Shown piece by piece: positions 12,244 through 25,200 of a stretch of 64,000 bases of DNA (the stretch's first letter is position 1; every line of letters begins with the position of its first letter). The position numbers were made by a program, and so were the translations under genes. The DNA comes from Saturnia japonica (lineage: Eukaryota; Arthropoda; Insecta; Lepidoptera; Saturniidae): assembly GCA_033032175.1 (NCBI GenBank), contig CM065323.1, positions 3,472,001 to 3,536,000 on the forward strand. Reading direction: 5' to 3'. Below the pieces are notes generated by a model. The model saw nothing but the letters and a program-made list of their open reading frames with translations, was not told the origin of the DNA and searched no databases.

Positions 12244-12545
12244 CATTGAAGACTGTTTCAAAAAATTTATTGATGACTATAATTTTTTTGAGTTTTAGAA
12301 CGGCTTCAGTAAGAATCTATGAACGTAAGACGACAATTTTTAACAGAAAAGAAAACAAATCTCAAAGATTTTCACGAGTTCGCTGGTGTATCTTCGCAGT
12401 CGAAGGGACAATGTCAATGAAATCAAAATAGGACAACCCTTGAGATATCCCATTTCTAACGAAAAAGAAGACATCTAAATCACTTCATAAACAACGAAGT
12501 TATACCTGAACATCCGTAAAACAAATCTATATATACAGTCGATTT
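12244..12545. repeat. Dispersed repeat family G, copy
   Basis: Shares GACAATTTTTAACA..AAAGAAAAC and a block near TATCCCATTTCTAACGAAAA with 17955-18135 and 46660-46860. These belong to a very common lepidopteran repeat class, here decayed. Confidence 0.5.
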
Positions 12546-12744
12546 TAGAAGCTTATAAATTTTTAACTTGGTTAAAAATTGATGATGAAAATGAATGATG
12601 AGATTGATCACCATGAAAGTTGAAGTTCATGGAGAAGGTTTTTATGCTACCCCTGAACACGATAGGTGGCGCTGTAGTAGATTTATTGACTTCTGAAAAG
12701 GGCAAAACAACGTCTAACGGGCCATAGTGTAATTATTGCTTTAA

Positions 12745-12882
12745 GGGCCGATTTTTCCATCTACCGATAACTTTTATTTTGGGGAATAATTTATAAAATT
12801 TGACAGCTTCTCAATACATTATCATTTATCCGTCAAAATTATTCCTCAAAAGCAAGTTTTCTGGCGATTGAAAAATTGGCCC
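12745..12882. mobile_element. Harbinger-type MITE with TAA duplication
   Basis: 138 bp with terminal inverted repeats GGGCCGATTTTTC and GAAAAATTGGCCC, flanked by TAA at 12742-12744 and 12883-12885. The three-base TWA duplication and GGGCC start fit PIF/Harbinger elements. It lies 134 bp beyond the stop codon of the claudin-like gene, so it may be inside the 3' UTR. Confidence 0.7.
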
Positions 12883-13015
12883 TAAACACAAAACCTAACA
12901 AGATATTGCAATATTTTTTGGATATTCCTAAGCTCTGAAAATATCGAAATACACTGCGGTGCGGGTCAAGGTCAAGAAACACTGACACAATACACACAAC
13001 TAAAATCGCTTAAAA

Positions 13016-13296
13016 TCATACTTCAGTGCTGTGCGTTTGAATTCGTACTTTCTTCTGACTGCCGTTCCTGTTAAGCGGGGGCGAATGTCCAGAGTATCCC
13101 GGATTCTGTATACCGAGGCCGCCGGGTTCACCTTCCCGCGGCCGTGGCTTCTTCAGCGAGGACCTAAGCGGGGATCTGGTGATGGTACTGGCGTCCGACA
13201 GGCCAGTGAGAGTGGTCGCAGTCGTATTCATCGAAGCCACGCTACCGTGCCCGTTTGTACTGTACGGTTTCCCTGATGAATCTGTCATTGATATTC
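13016..13296 (-). CDS. Claudin-like gene, last coding exon: cytoplasmic tail with PDZ ligand
   Basis: A 281-nt exon with acceptor attccag, starting with the two bases that complete the codon split with the previous exon and running 92 residues to a stop at 13016-13018. The tail is Ser/Thr-rich, then basic (RSPLRSSLKKPRPREG), contains an NPxY-type motif (QNPGYSG), and ends KKVRIQTHSTEV. The final Thr-Glu-Val fits a class I PDZ ligand, and NPxY motifs can bind PTB domains or endocytic adaptors. The opposite strand is also open here, but that is a shadow. The 3' UTR and poly(A) site are not resolved. Confidence 0.87.
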
Positions 13297-16200
13297 CTGG
13301 AATTTGGAAATAAATGACTAATTATTTTAGTAAAGACAGATACGGCACAGAGAAAGTTCTTTGGCGACTCTTCTCTCTACTTGTGGCATTTCGACTGGTG
13401 GAATACCTCCACCCTACAGAATATCGCAGCCAAATAATAATCTTGGGTTGTGATCCTGCGATGAGTAGGGTTTCCAGAGCGTCTTGGGGTAGGACCCAAG
13501 CCTCAAGGTCAGCTTACTCTGAAACACCTGTTATTTTTGTGTATCTGTTCCAATAAATACGCCTCACTCCCTAAGTACTATTGTCTAACTAATAAAGTAG
13601 AGATGGGCGATCATGAATCATAAATGAACGATTTACTAGTGTTGGAACGTTGATAAAACATCGGCTTCTTGAACAATCGATTGAATCGATAGTAATCAAT
13701 CTGTGGCTTATGTGGTGGTGATAACGTAACATTATTTAAAAAAGCATATCGATTGCCTAAATATGGTAATTAGTAAAAGGCATTTTACTAAAAACCAGTT
13801 TTACTTATTATTAGTGGTGGGCGATTATGAGATATGTAATACTAATGCAATCATTCGATTATTTGTAACCCTTAGTAAATGATTATTAATTTGATGGGAT
13901 CATTAAATAACTTCAAACTATGTGCCGGTAATCTAGTGAAAGATTACAACATTTACCTTTTATTTAGCTCGTCGTTATACAAGTTCTTATAAAAACTTCT
14001 TCTTTTACGGATCCACTATTTTTTTTTAGCTTCTTTGTATATTTACGCTATATATTATTACTTATACATTATAATATGTACGAGGTTTGTCACAAAGGTA
14101 TCCTGACTGTAAAAGACCTGCACTCATAACTTCGCGCCAAAACGTCCGAATTACCTTGAAACGAATGCGACGCGTACACTCAGGGCCATTCCGAAAACCG
14201 ATTACCAGAACTGCATCAGTATGTGGAAGCACCGATGGGAGTGTCTTGTTCAGTCGAAGGGGGGCTACTTCGAAGGATGCTATGAGCCGGATGACGAAAA
14301 ATAATGCCAGTGCGAAGTTACAGTTACAGATTGGATACATTTGGGACACAGGTGTATATGTGGAAGAATAAGATTATTTTAAATTATTTAGATTTTTATA
14401 TTGACTTCCGACGCAACTTTTGGAATACGCGGCGACCTTTTTTTCTCCATCGATTACTATCGATCGTTTAAAAAAAACCAACGTTTTATCAATACACTTG
14501 TCCGCGTGGTTTGTGTCGTTTATGATTTTACGAGTGACCGTAATAAAACATTTACACATACGTTTTACATCAACAAAAAACAAATACATATAACAAGTTT
14601 AACTGACTGCAGGCTTTATGTGTTATTATATTCTTTAAGCATTATTTACGCTACATTCATTGTTGGGAGATGTAGAAACGAAATGTACTTAAATAATAAT
14701 AAATTGATGAACCGTGTATGCGAGAACTCGTGTGTAATATTTTGTAACAAGTTTTTAATGAGAATCAATGGTATGGCTTGGCGGCCATCTTGTTTGTTTT
14801 GTGTTTTTAGTTTATAAGAAATTTAAGTCAGATTGTAAACTGTCGGTAGTCTGTAAACAAACACTAATAAAATGCGAATCAAACCTCTGCTGTCTTTGAA
14901 GCCGGGGTTGTTGATGGTGGTCGCTTGAGGTTCGTCTAGCGGCGGCGCGGTCGGGTCTCCGCCCTCACGACGTGAGAAAAGCGTGTCGTACAGCGACATT
15001 ATGAACAGCATGGAGTTTATCACTATGCATACTATCTGTAAATAACATCAATAATACCTATAAATGTCTTGTTACTTCATAACTGATTAGTATGAGTAAT
15101 AATGAAACAGTAATATTAACAACAACCAGCCCAACCAAGGTCTTCTTCTTCTTGTTTTGGCGCCGCAAAAAGCACTTGCCAGTGTCAAGAATTTTAGTTT
15201 TAAGCTTTCGTAAAAAATGGTAGCTCCCTTGTCAGAACTGTCTAGGGAGAGTTTTTGTGACATTTCAAAATGCATGTTTGCCACTTTATATTTATAATCG
15301 ACTTCACTTATGTACAACAACCAACTATATAACGCAAAATGCCGCCACCAATATTACATAATATAGAGTAAAAAACCCTAAGTTAATGAATTAAAAATAA
15401 AAACCACAACATATCACTTGCAAGATCCCGCCAAAAACTCCCCGACCAAGGTCACAAACCGAAGAGAGCGTTCCACTGTGTTGCAAGTATGATCATTCTT
15501 TATTACCAGATCTCACACTCTCCCACATTTTTAATTTATTTGCTTAATTACTTTACATAGCTATCTTAAAAATTAACTTAATTCTAATGAATTTGAATAA
15601 GATATCATTTGATTAACACGACGTTTCCATCTAAAACCTCCAACACTCATTACATATGTAAGCTCAGGTATTTAATTAAGGGTTTTATGACCATAATAAC
15701 AACAAGCTTCAAATTATTAAAAAGGAAACATAAAAATCCGACAGTAACAAAAACACTTCACTAATATTTTTTTTTATTTTTTATTTGTTTCCCAGAAGTC
15801 GCTCGTCGCATTTAAGTCCCACAATGAAGTCGAATCTAACGACAGGTTGTATACTATAATCCATTAAGACGTTTAGGCTACAATGCTAAACACAGCGGCG
15901 CGGCGTGCAAAAGAAATAGACTATACATACATACGCTCGAAAAACATTAACCTCCTTTTTCACAGTCCGGTAAAAATAACCTTTTGTTGTGTTCCTGTGG
16001 TGAGTAGGGTTTCCAGGGCTCCTCGGGGTAGGGGGATTCAAGGTCGACCACGCTCTCGTGATACCTATGGTATTATATGCGTCCACAGGCAACAATAGCC
16101 GCATAACATCAGGCGGGCCGTATACTTGTTTGGAATGTGCATGCCAAACAATGTTTGTTTGTTTGGTATACTCGCAAATGTTATTTTGTACGATAACATA

Positions 16201-19200
16201 TTTTTATTAATTTATTTTTGTTATGAAGTACTAAACAGGCGTACAGTCCACCTGACGTTAAGTGGTCACTATAGGCATATTAAACTTTTCATAAAGCCCA
16301 TGCGGATTTTTCTTGGACAATAATGGGCTTTGTTTTCAATAGATGGCGCTGTGCAGATAATAAACTAAATATGAATATGTTAAACAAAGGCGTGTATAAC
16401 CCCAACCGTTACTATCGAACGGGCAGTTCGGCATAATTATTGCACTCCCAGTTAATAAAACTTAGGGAAAATTTTTAAGCGCGCTATGTATTAGAGATGG
16501 GCAATTATGAATGATTTACATAATTGAAATATTTCGATGATGACATGACGAGTGAGAGTGATCATTCATAATCGAGCCATTTAAGTAACTCAGAGGTGGG
16601 TGGTGCTTTACAAGAACATATACACCAATTAGCTAAAAAAAGGTCGTACGGTCGTAATGATTACTCATTTTATCAAACTTGTAACTACTAATACTAGTAA
16701 CCTAGCATTAGTAATTACTAAACGTAACTCGATTACGAATGAACACTCACAATCGTAATATCTACTAATATTAGTAATTATTAATGGCTATAATCGAGAT
16801 AACTCGAGATATCTTCATAATCAAATGATTACATTACTATATCTCATAAACGCCCACCGCTACTGTATATGATAGTTAATAGTAACAACTAGTACTGGGC
16901 GTTTTAATAACCAGTTCTTCTATGAAAAACGAACGAACTGTTTCTCTATTCAACAAAAACAAGTTTCAAAACGAACGAGACCATTTTATGATAGAACAGA
17001 TCTATAGTTATTGTTATAAGGACTATAATTAAATGAACAGTAAACCGTTACAAGAAACTACTTTAAATTTGAAGTAACGAATAAGCTACAATGAATCTTA
17101 TTGCTAACGATGTACAATACAAATTTGGTTGTAAAAGAAAAACGAAAACGAAGAAACGAATAAAAACTGGTTTTTGGTTAAACGTCAAATGTTCGTTTTT
17201 TCAGTAGATACAGTTTGTTCTCGAACTGAAGAAAAAAGCGATTTGTTTATAACCGGTTTTAAGAATGGTTCCTAGAGTGTAAAAAAGCGTTTCGTTTCGT
17301 TTCGTTTTACGAAAAAACAGAAACGACCCAGCAGTAGTAACAACTAGGGATTAAACGACCAGTCAGGTTTCAATACTTTTACTGGATACCGTATTGGTCA
17401 GTAAGTATCAATATCCATGGATGATTCGATACCGCCCTTTGCGATCAACCAAGTACTCATTCAGGTATAGAATCAGAGTACCAATACCACTTTAAAGTTT
17501 CGATACTTGTGAGTACTCGTATCAATTTTAAACACAATTATTAAATTCTTAAACGAGGTTTGTGTTTGCATTTCCTTCGTTTTATTTGAAAATTAAACGC
17601 AACTCATTCAGGTATTAAATAAATATATCGATACCGCATTTGCTACCACTACAAAGTATCGATACCTCAATCAATTTTTAATGACATTACATATTAAATT
17701 CATAATAGAACCTTGTGTTTACCCTTGCTTTGCTTTGAATATAAAACGCAACTCATTCAAGTATTGAATCAAAGATTCGATACCACTTCGAATGGGGCCA
17801 AATTTGAGGTTATTCCCTTTCAAAAAAAAAAAAATCATCCAAATCGGTTAATTAACAAAGAAGATAAAGCTGAACATCAAAAAAAAAAAAATTACCTACA
17901 TTCGAATTGAGAACCTCCTCCTTTTTCTGAAGTAGGTTAAAAAAAGAAAACAACTTGCGAAGGAAATTCAACATGCGTTATTTATACAAGACAATTTTTA
18001 ACAAAAAAGAAAACCAAAATCAACGATTTTGTAGATACCTTCGAAGTTTAAAGTCCAATGCCAATAAAATTGAAAGGTGAAGAACCTTTGTGGTATATCC
18101 CCTATCAACAAAAAAGAGACAAAAAGTTTTTTGTTTTTGTTGAAGTCGATTGATAAAAGAGATGACATATTCTTTGATTAATTTAAAGTAAAACATCCGG
18201 CTCTGTTAATAATTGATCTTAAAAATACAGTGGAGCTAAAAGTCATCATTGTCATGATTGTGAAAGTATTTAGGCTACTCAGTGTTTGATCCCGTTACGA
18301 TATGCACTGAAGCGCGTCACTGTTATAAATTTTCGCAATATCCAACTAGTCTATATTATAATCTACTCTCTTTGTCAAATCATAGTTTGTTGTTAACAGG
18401 GAGAACCGTTTGCAAATCAGGCTGGATTGATTAAATTATAAAAAAAGTTTTATATATTGATAATCTAATATTTTATAGTCTGTTATAATAATTATATTTT
18501 AAAAAAATGTTTGCAGTTCACAGGCGGTAGAAGTGTTACCTTCAGAAAAATATTCACATAAACGACACACGTGGAACATTACACCACGCTGGCTATGACG
18601 CCTTTTCTCAAGGCTTCGTAATACGCCGGTGCACTCACACGTACAAAGAGGAGATCAAGATAATAGGAAACACTGTATAATGTCATTAGGATTCTCCATG
18701 TGATTTAAAAATCTTGTTTAAAATCTCTATTTAAAAATCCTATATCAGCGGAACTCGAGCTGTCGACCACTCATACTGTACATACAACAGTTCGTACAAA
18801 TCTGGCTGGTACACCGCTAAGTCAATTTGACGACGATAATAGTAATTAAGATTATGTAATAGACTTACATTCTCTCGCAGGCTAAATCCTATAGATGTGT
18901 GTGTTTGTCTCTTTTCAGTGTCGCTTTTTCGTTTTATCGCGTTTCAAACCACAAAGGTACTAAAGAAGTTTTCACTTCAACAAAGTAGGTAACGAGTGAA
19001 TAAATTAAGATGACAAGAAAAGAAAAATAAGTAGATACATACATATATCACGCCTCTCTCCCGACGAGGTAGACAGAGACCACGTCTATCCTGGCACACA
19101 ATTATCGCTTCTTCAACATTCATCAATCTTTTCAAACACGCTCGTCGGTTGATACTCAAAAATTTAAAGTAATCTTAACCCGGCCTTTACTTCAAAAAGA

Positions 19201-22200
19201 TAATAAATTAAATAAGTATATACCTGTACGTAAAATGCTTCTCCTCTAGTTTGATAGAATCCTCTATCATCGCCCTGCACAGCGAACAGGCCCGCAGCGG
19301 CTATCGACAGCAGAGCTATAAGTTTAAAAAATTCGCGAATGAAATACAAAAAAAAAAAAATTGGCTCTGGGTAAACTTGACGACACTGCCCCTCACGTTA
19401 AGCACAGTACAATAAAAACACAACGCGGCAACGGTGACCACCGAGAGATCGATATTGCATCGGCGGTCGCCGCTGTTATTGCCAGCATATGGAAAAGCAA
19501 AGCTTCAAACCAGAGAACTATCGAACCAAACCATTACTCGGCGCTTTTGTCGTGTTTAGTAAAGTAATTGGATTTATTCTAAAGTCATAAGTTCAAAGTG
19601 ATCTGCAAGTATAGCTCTTGATAATCGGTTCGTTATTTAACCTGATAAGTGCCGTATCTCTTTAATTTGTTAACCTGAGAAATTTTTATTTTTTCATTAA
19701 TAAATTTTTCGGTTCATAAATAAAGAAGTTACGCCTTAACAATCCATAATCCTCATCCTTTTTTTGAAATCGGTTAAAAACAGGAGTGAGGTTCTCAATT
19801 GTATTGATTGTACACTTATATTTTTTATGGCTGTTCAGGCAAAACTTCTTTGTTTATGATTCTTTTTCGTTGGTTTGGGGGTAATTCAAGGGTGGTCCCA
19901 TTTTAATTTCATTGGCATTTGGACCTTAGACTTCGAAGATACGCCAGGGAACTTCACAAAATCATTGAAGTTGGTTTTCTTGAAGTCGGTTAAATAAAAC
20001 TGGACACTTACTGGCTAAAAGCGCTAGCGCTAGTTTCATCATGACGAGGCTCGTGTACTTCATCCCGACTCGATCCTTAGACGAGATCATCGCGAGTTGC
20101 AGCACGGAGAGTACACAGAACACTCCCAACACTGTCACGCCGACGGTGGCGACCACGCCCGCTATGTAAACGGCAGCTGCAAGCAATCAATACATGTTTA
20201 TTAAATTTACTTCCATAGTGGGAAGCAATTCAGAAAAACTAATAATAAACTAAATTATTAAAACGGAAACAAGAAACTCGACTGCAACAAATCATTTGAC
20301 AAAAAATATATTTCTATTTTTGATTTTATTTGATTTCCAGACTTTGTACTTAAATATTATATAGACTATTTCACTATCATAATTAAGACGAAAATCTAAC
20401 GACACTTCGTATGCTAAAATCCTTCAAGCAGTTAAGGCTACAGAGCGTGCCAAAGAAATAAATATAATATACGTTCGAAAAACATACCCCTCCTTTTTTC
20501 ATTCGGGTAATAAAATCGGGAAATACAGTTTAGTATCGAAGACGCATATCTATCGACGACATTTTAAATGTTATTAAAGGATCAAAGAGCTCTTAAGGTC
20601 ATTACGACACGTCACATTTTGTTAAAATTATGACTTGGCAAGAGCTAAAACACTCGTTTTAGATTAAATCGACAGTTTTCGTTAAGATTTATTTATTGCG
20701 TATACAAAACGTTAGTGTGGAATAGTTATTGTGAATATATAAAGTGAAAAATTAAGAAAACTTAATACAATGTCAGCGTTTACTCGTTAAAAAACCAAAT
20801 CAAAATATAGAAATCGTATACGATGGAAAAGGGTTTCTTAATAAAAACACCATATGTTAAGAGTGAAGTGCATGCAAGCGTCCGAGCGGACAATATTCAT
20901 GTAAAATACACCGTCGTTTCCCCTAGTCCCCCTATACACGCCTATTTTTTCATTCGAGAGCCTTAAACTACTTTGCAAAAAGTAACCTAGGAAACAAATA
21001 TCAGTGTTAGTTTTTTTTCTTTTTGCTTTATAATGTAATTAATTATTTTACTTCCTTTAGGTTAATTACAATCTTAATTGCATCTAATGTATTTTGTTAC
21101 ATTAGAATAATTCAGGAATAAACTGTGATAATAGTGAATCCCAAACTACTGGTGTTTGTGGTACAAGGCAGGCCAGGCAAAAAAGCAGATATGCCAGTCT
21201 AGTTCTCATTGCTTCGATTGTCATTTTTACTATCATCATATCACATCACATATCTACCATCATCTATCTGTTCCTCAAGATGTCTTCTAGATTTGTATCT
21301 ATACTAATATAATAAAGCAGAAAAGTTTTTTGTTTGTTTGTTTAGACACGCTAATCTCTCTGGAACTACCATTCGGGTTCGAAAAAATCTTTTTTAAATG
21401 ATAGCCTGACTCACAAGGAATAGTATAGGCTATCTAACATTAGGCTACAACTCTCAGCTAGCCTTAAATATCTATTTTTGTTCAGTAAGTCTGAGATGGA
21501 AGCACTACCCAACTGCTTTATCCGCGTGCGCTGGCGTAATGGTTAGTGGATACGTGAATAAAATGTTCTTCAAAAATATTGGCCATTAGTATATCTAAAA
21601 AAAGGTCAGCGATAATATATATCTATCTCTTATAAATAAGCCACAACAAGGTATTTTGAAAAATTTATTAGTTGAAATTTAATTTATGAGCTTCATTTTT
21701 AAGCATAAAGACAATTTAATGAAGATAAACTTTGTGTTAGCGAGAACGATTCGTGCGATGTCGCGATGTGACCATCTGGCCGCCCGATAAAAATATTGTC
21801 TATACTGAAGTATTATAATAATCAATCAGTGAATTCTTCTAAATTATATGCGGGTGAAACCGCGGGGCACGGCTAGTGTAAAATAAAGTTTTGGGATATT
21901 TACATTTATAGGTTACTCGAAAACGTCTAAAGTACGCTAAAAAATCGTGAGCAACCGCTATAAAATGTAAAATGAACTTAAAAATTTCAGAATAATTATA
22001 ATGTCAACCGAAGACCATATTAATTACAATAAAAAAATGCAATTTTTAATCATTTTGGAATTTAAAAAAAAACTTGAGCGACGTTTTTTTATCGAGTTGA
22101 TTTTTCATGAGAATTCTTAAAACGTGTTAAATTTTTTCATATTTTCATGTGAGAAGTAATAAAAAATATTTTTTGGGCTGCCCTACAGTACAGTAAAAAA

Positions 22201-25200
22201 AAAATACCAGGTCGAATTTCTTGCAAGTTCGCCTCGATAACTGGAATTCCCGTTTTCCGCACCGGCGCGGGCGCGGCGCGGTAGTAGTTTTTTGACTTTC
22301 ATAAATGTCCATCTTAGGGCCTAAATTTAATAAATTATTTTTTATTTACTGCAACTTACGAATTAATATTATAATTAAAACTTGGGGTCTAGCATCATAA
22401 AGGGTTCTTACCGGACACGAGAGTGACAACTCGGTCACGGTCAACCTGAGTCACATCAGCTTTCCTCTTACTCATCGTTGAGACCACATAAACAATAAAC
22501 ACGATTTGAATACAATTATTTAGTATGTTATTTAAGCAAATAGGTAGGCACCACACGAAATATTACAATTACTGTAGTACTGACTGACTGCTAAGGAAAA
22601 TAGCGCAAAGGGTGAAACAATAATTTGTGTTGTTTATTTTCAATTGATATTTTTTTATGAATATTTTAGTATAAAAAAACACGCGTGTAGTTCATACGGG
22701 GCTCTACCCCTTTAGAACCTCTAAACCGTGCAGTTCATACGGGGTAGAAGTGAAACCTTCAGAAAACAAAAAAAAATATTTTTTGTAATCAGCGGGACTC
22801 GAACTATCACCACTCGTACTGTATATACGACAGTTCGTACAAGTCTGGTTGTCTCACACCGCTAGGCCAATTCGACGACGATCATTTTGACGATAATTAT
22901 GAAAATCAGGACTTTCTCAAATCTGTGATCAGGACTTGCATTAATCATGTTTAATGCTGATGTATCCTATCTCATTCTCACGTAGGGGTAAATCCTATAG
23001 ATGGATGTGTTTATCGTTTCATCGTATTTCAAATCACATCAGTACTAAACAAGATTTCACTTCAAAAATTAAAGAAATTAGAGTGTTTCACATCTGATAC
23101 GCGTAGCTCCCGTGACGCCTAAGATCTTTTTAGATATAATTTTATCAGAAGGGCGTAGTTAACGTAGTTCAGTAATGAAAAAATATATAATAATGCCCAC
23201 GTCGTATGTTGGTTAACATCATTTGGGCTTGGTGCCGCGGTCGAGGTCGTTCCTCTCGCATGACACGTTCCAGGTTAAATTTCAGCTAATGGCCTGTCTT
23301 GTTAATTAATGTGTAATAATTTGATTGACGGTTTCGTTTTTACAACAAACAGCGATAGTATTTTGGTCTCTATAAAACTGTTGTTAATTTGATTTTTTTA
23401 TATAATTTAGGTGGCCAACATACGTACGACTCGCCTGACGGCGCACCAGCACGTTACAGATCTTGAGTCTCCTTTCCACGAGGAGCTCTGGAAATTTCAC
23501 TGCGATCTTCTGTAGGATGGAGGAATTTCACCTTTCGGGTGCATGAAGAGGAGATAAGTCGACTTAGGGCCTGTTGTTTCATCAGTAGTTAAAGAGACTA
23601 ATAGTTAAAATCAGTTTGTTAAGTTAAGTAATTGTCAATTTTGACAAAAGTTCGTTGTTTGATAGGTAAGTATCAGTAACAGGTAGTTATCTTTTTAACA
23701 ATAGTCATATAATTTTAACTACTGCCGTTTGGTGTAGTTAACTAATATGTCGGATAGTTACTGTTAATCTAAACAGCTGTTTTGTTTCATTGAGACGTTT
23801 TTTCACAGTTTATGAATAATTTTATCTTTCTCGAGCACTATAAAAATGAATTTATTCAAAGATATATTGACTTGCACGATAGTTCATCTGAAAGTAACGA
23901 AGGAAGAATTGTAGAATATGTGCTATTGCGAAAGTCAAAAACCATTAGGACACGTTTTCGCAAATGGAAATATGGGACGACTCTAAATATATTGCTCGTT
24001 ATCGCATGTCAAAGGAAAGTCTTAAGTGAATTATTACTGAAATTGGCAATCTCACACATCTCGGTAAATATTAATTAATTACTTTATTGTTTAAACGTGT
24101 TTATATACAGTACTTGTGCAAAAATCAACCAATATTTTTATATTACTTCTTTTGTACAAATAACGCAGTTTCTCCGTTAGAACAAATCCAATTAACCCTA
24201 AGATTTTATGCCACTGGAAATATTCTGCAATGTTCAGGGGACCTATTTGGATTACTTAAATCGACTGCATGTCGATTTATCCATAATGTATCAAGAACAA
24301 TATGTACAAAATTAAAACTATTTATAGCCATACCGAGAGGAACACGAGAAATTAGAGAAACAGTATTTGAGGATGTTGAGGTTATACAGCTGTCACCGAA
24401 TAGATATCTATAACAACTATGGCGGTGTTGCTATGACAAAAACAATTGTTTATTTTAAAATACCTTCCCTAGGAGTCATTTCAGTCTTTTACAATGGCAA
24501 CATATTTGACAATTGTTAACATTGACTATAGTTAAAAACTGTATTGAAAAACGTAAACGCCCCCTGTGTAATAGTTAATGCTTTAACCATGGTCAACCAA
24601 CTACAGTTAATTTAACTAAAGTCTCTTTTTGTCTACGTCTCAAACAACAGACCCTTATTCAAACTAAATCTAGAAGTAGTAGTCTATTTAAGCCTAACAT
24701 TACTATCTTCAGGATTGCGGTCATTTTAAAGTTATTTATAAATAGGCAATAAAATGCAGTGACTTAATATCATCTGGTTATCATCAGGTATTTATCTTAT
24801 TGAGGTATGCTGTAGTGCGCGCATCACGCAAAAACTACTGGGTAGATTTTGATATTTTTTTGTTTTACTCGTTAGATAGTTGGTCCTTATCAAAACGAAA
24901 AATTATCTCGATATCTTCTTAAATAATAATTTTGTAGCACATTCAAGCGGGGCCGCAGGCAAAGCTAGTATAAAAATGAAATACTGTTTTTTGGTAAGCG
25001 CATCACTTGGAAATGGCTGCACTGAATTGTGGCATCTTTTTTTAAAATGTTTGTAAATGTCCGAATATTTCGCCCGGAGAATTCTGAAATCCCTTTTTTC
25101 TTTATGGACTCAAGACGATAACCCACGATTAGAATAATGCATATGAGTTAGTCTTTTCTGTTTTGTTCATTCTGGTCCTGGAAGTTTTCAGAAACAAAAA

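Noticed and set aside
13031..13276. 81-codon frame on the plus strand
   Set aside because: Shadow of the last claudin-like exon on minus, which has splice borders and family motifs.
22797..22885. Class II tRNA-like fold on minus
   Set aside because: It belongs to a repeat with a second copy at 18740-18840; pairing of the acceptor stem is missing.
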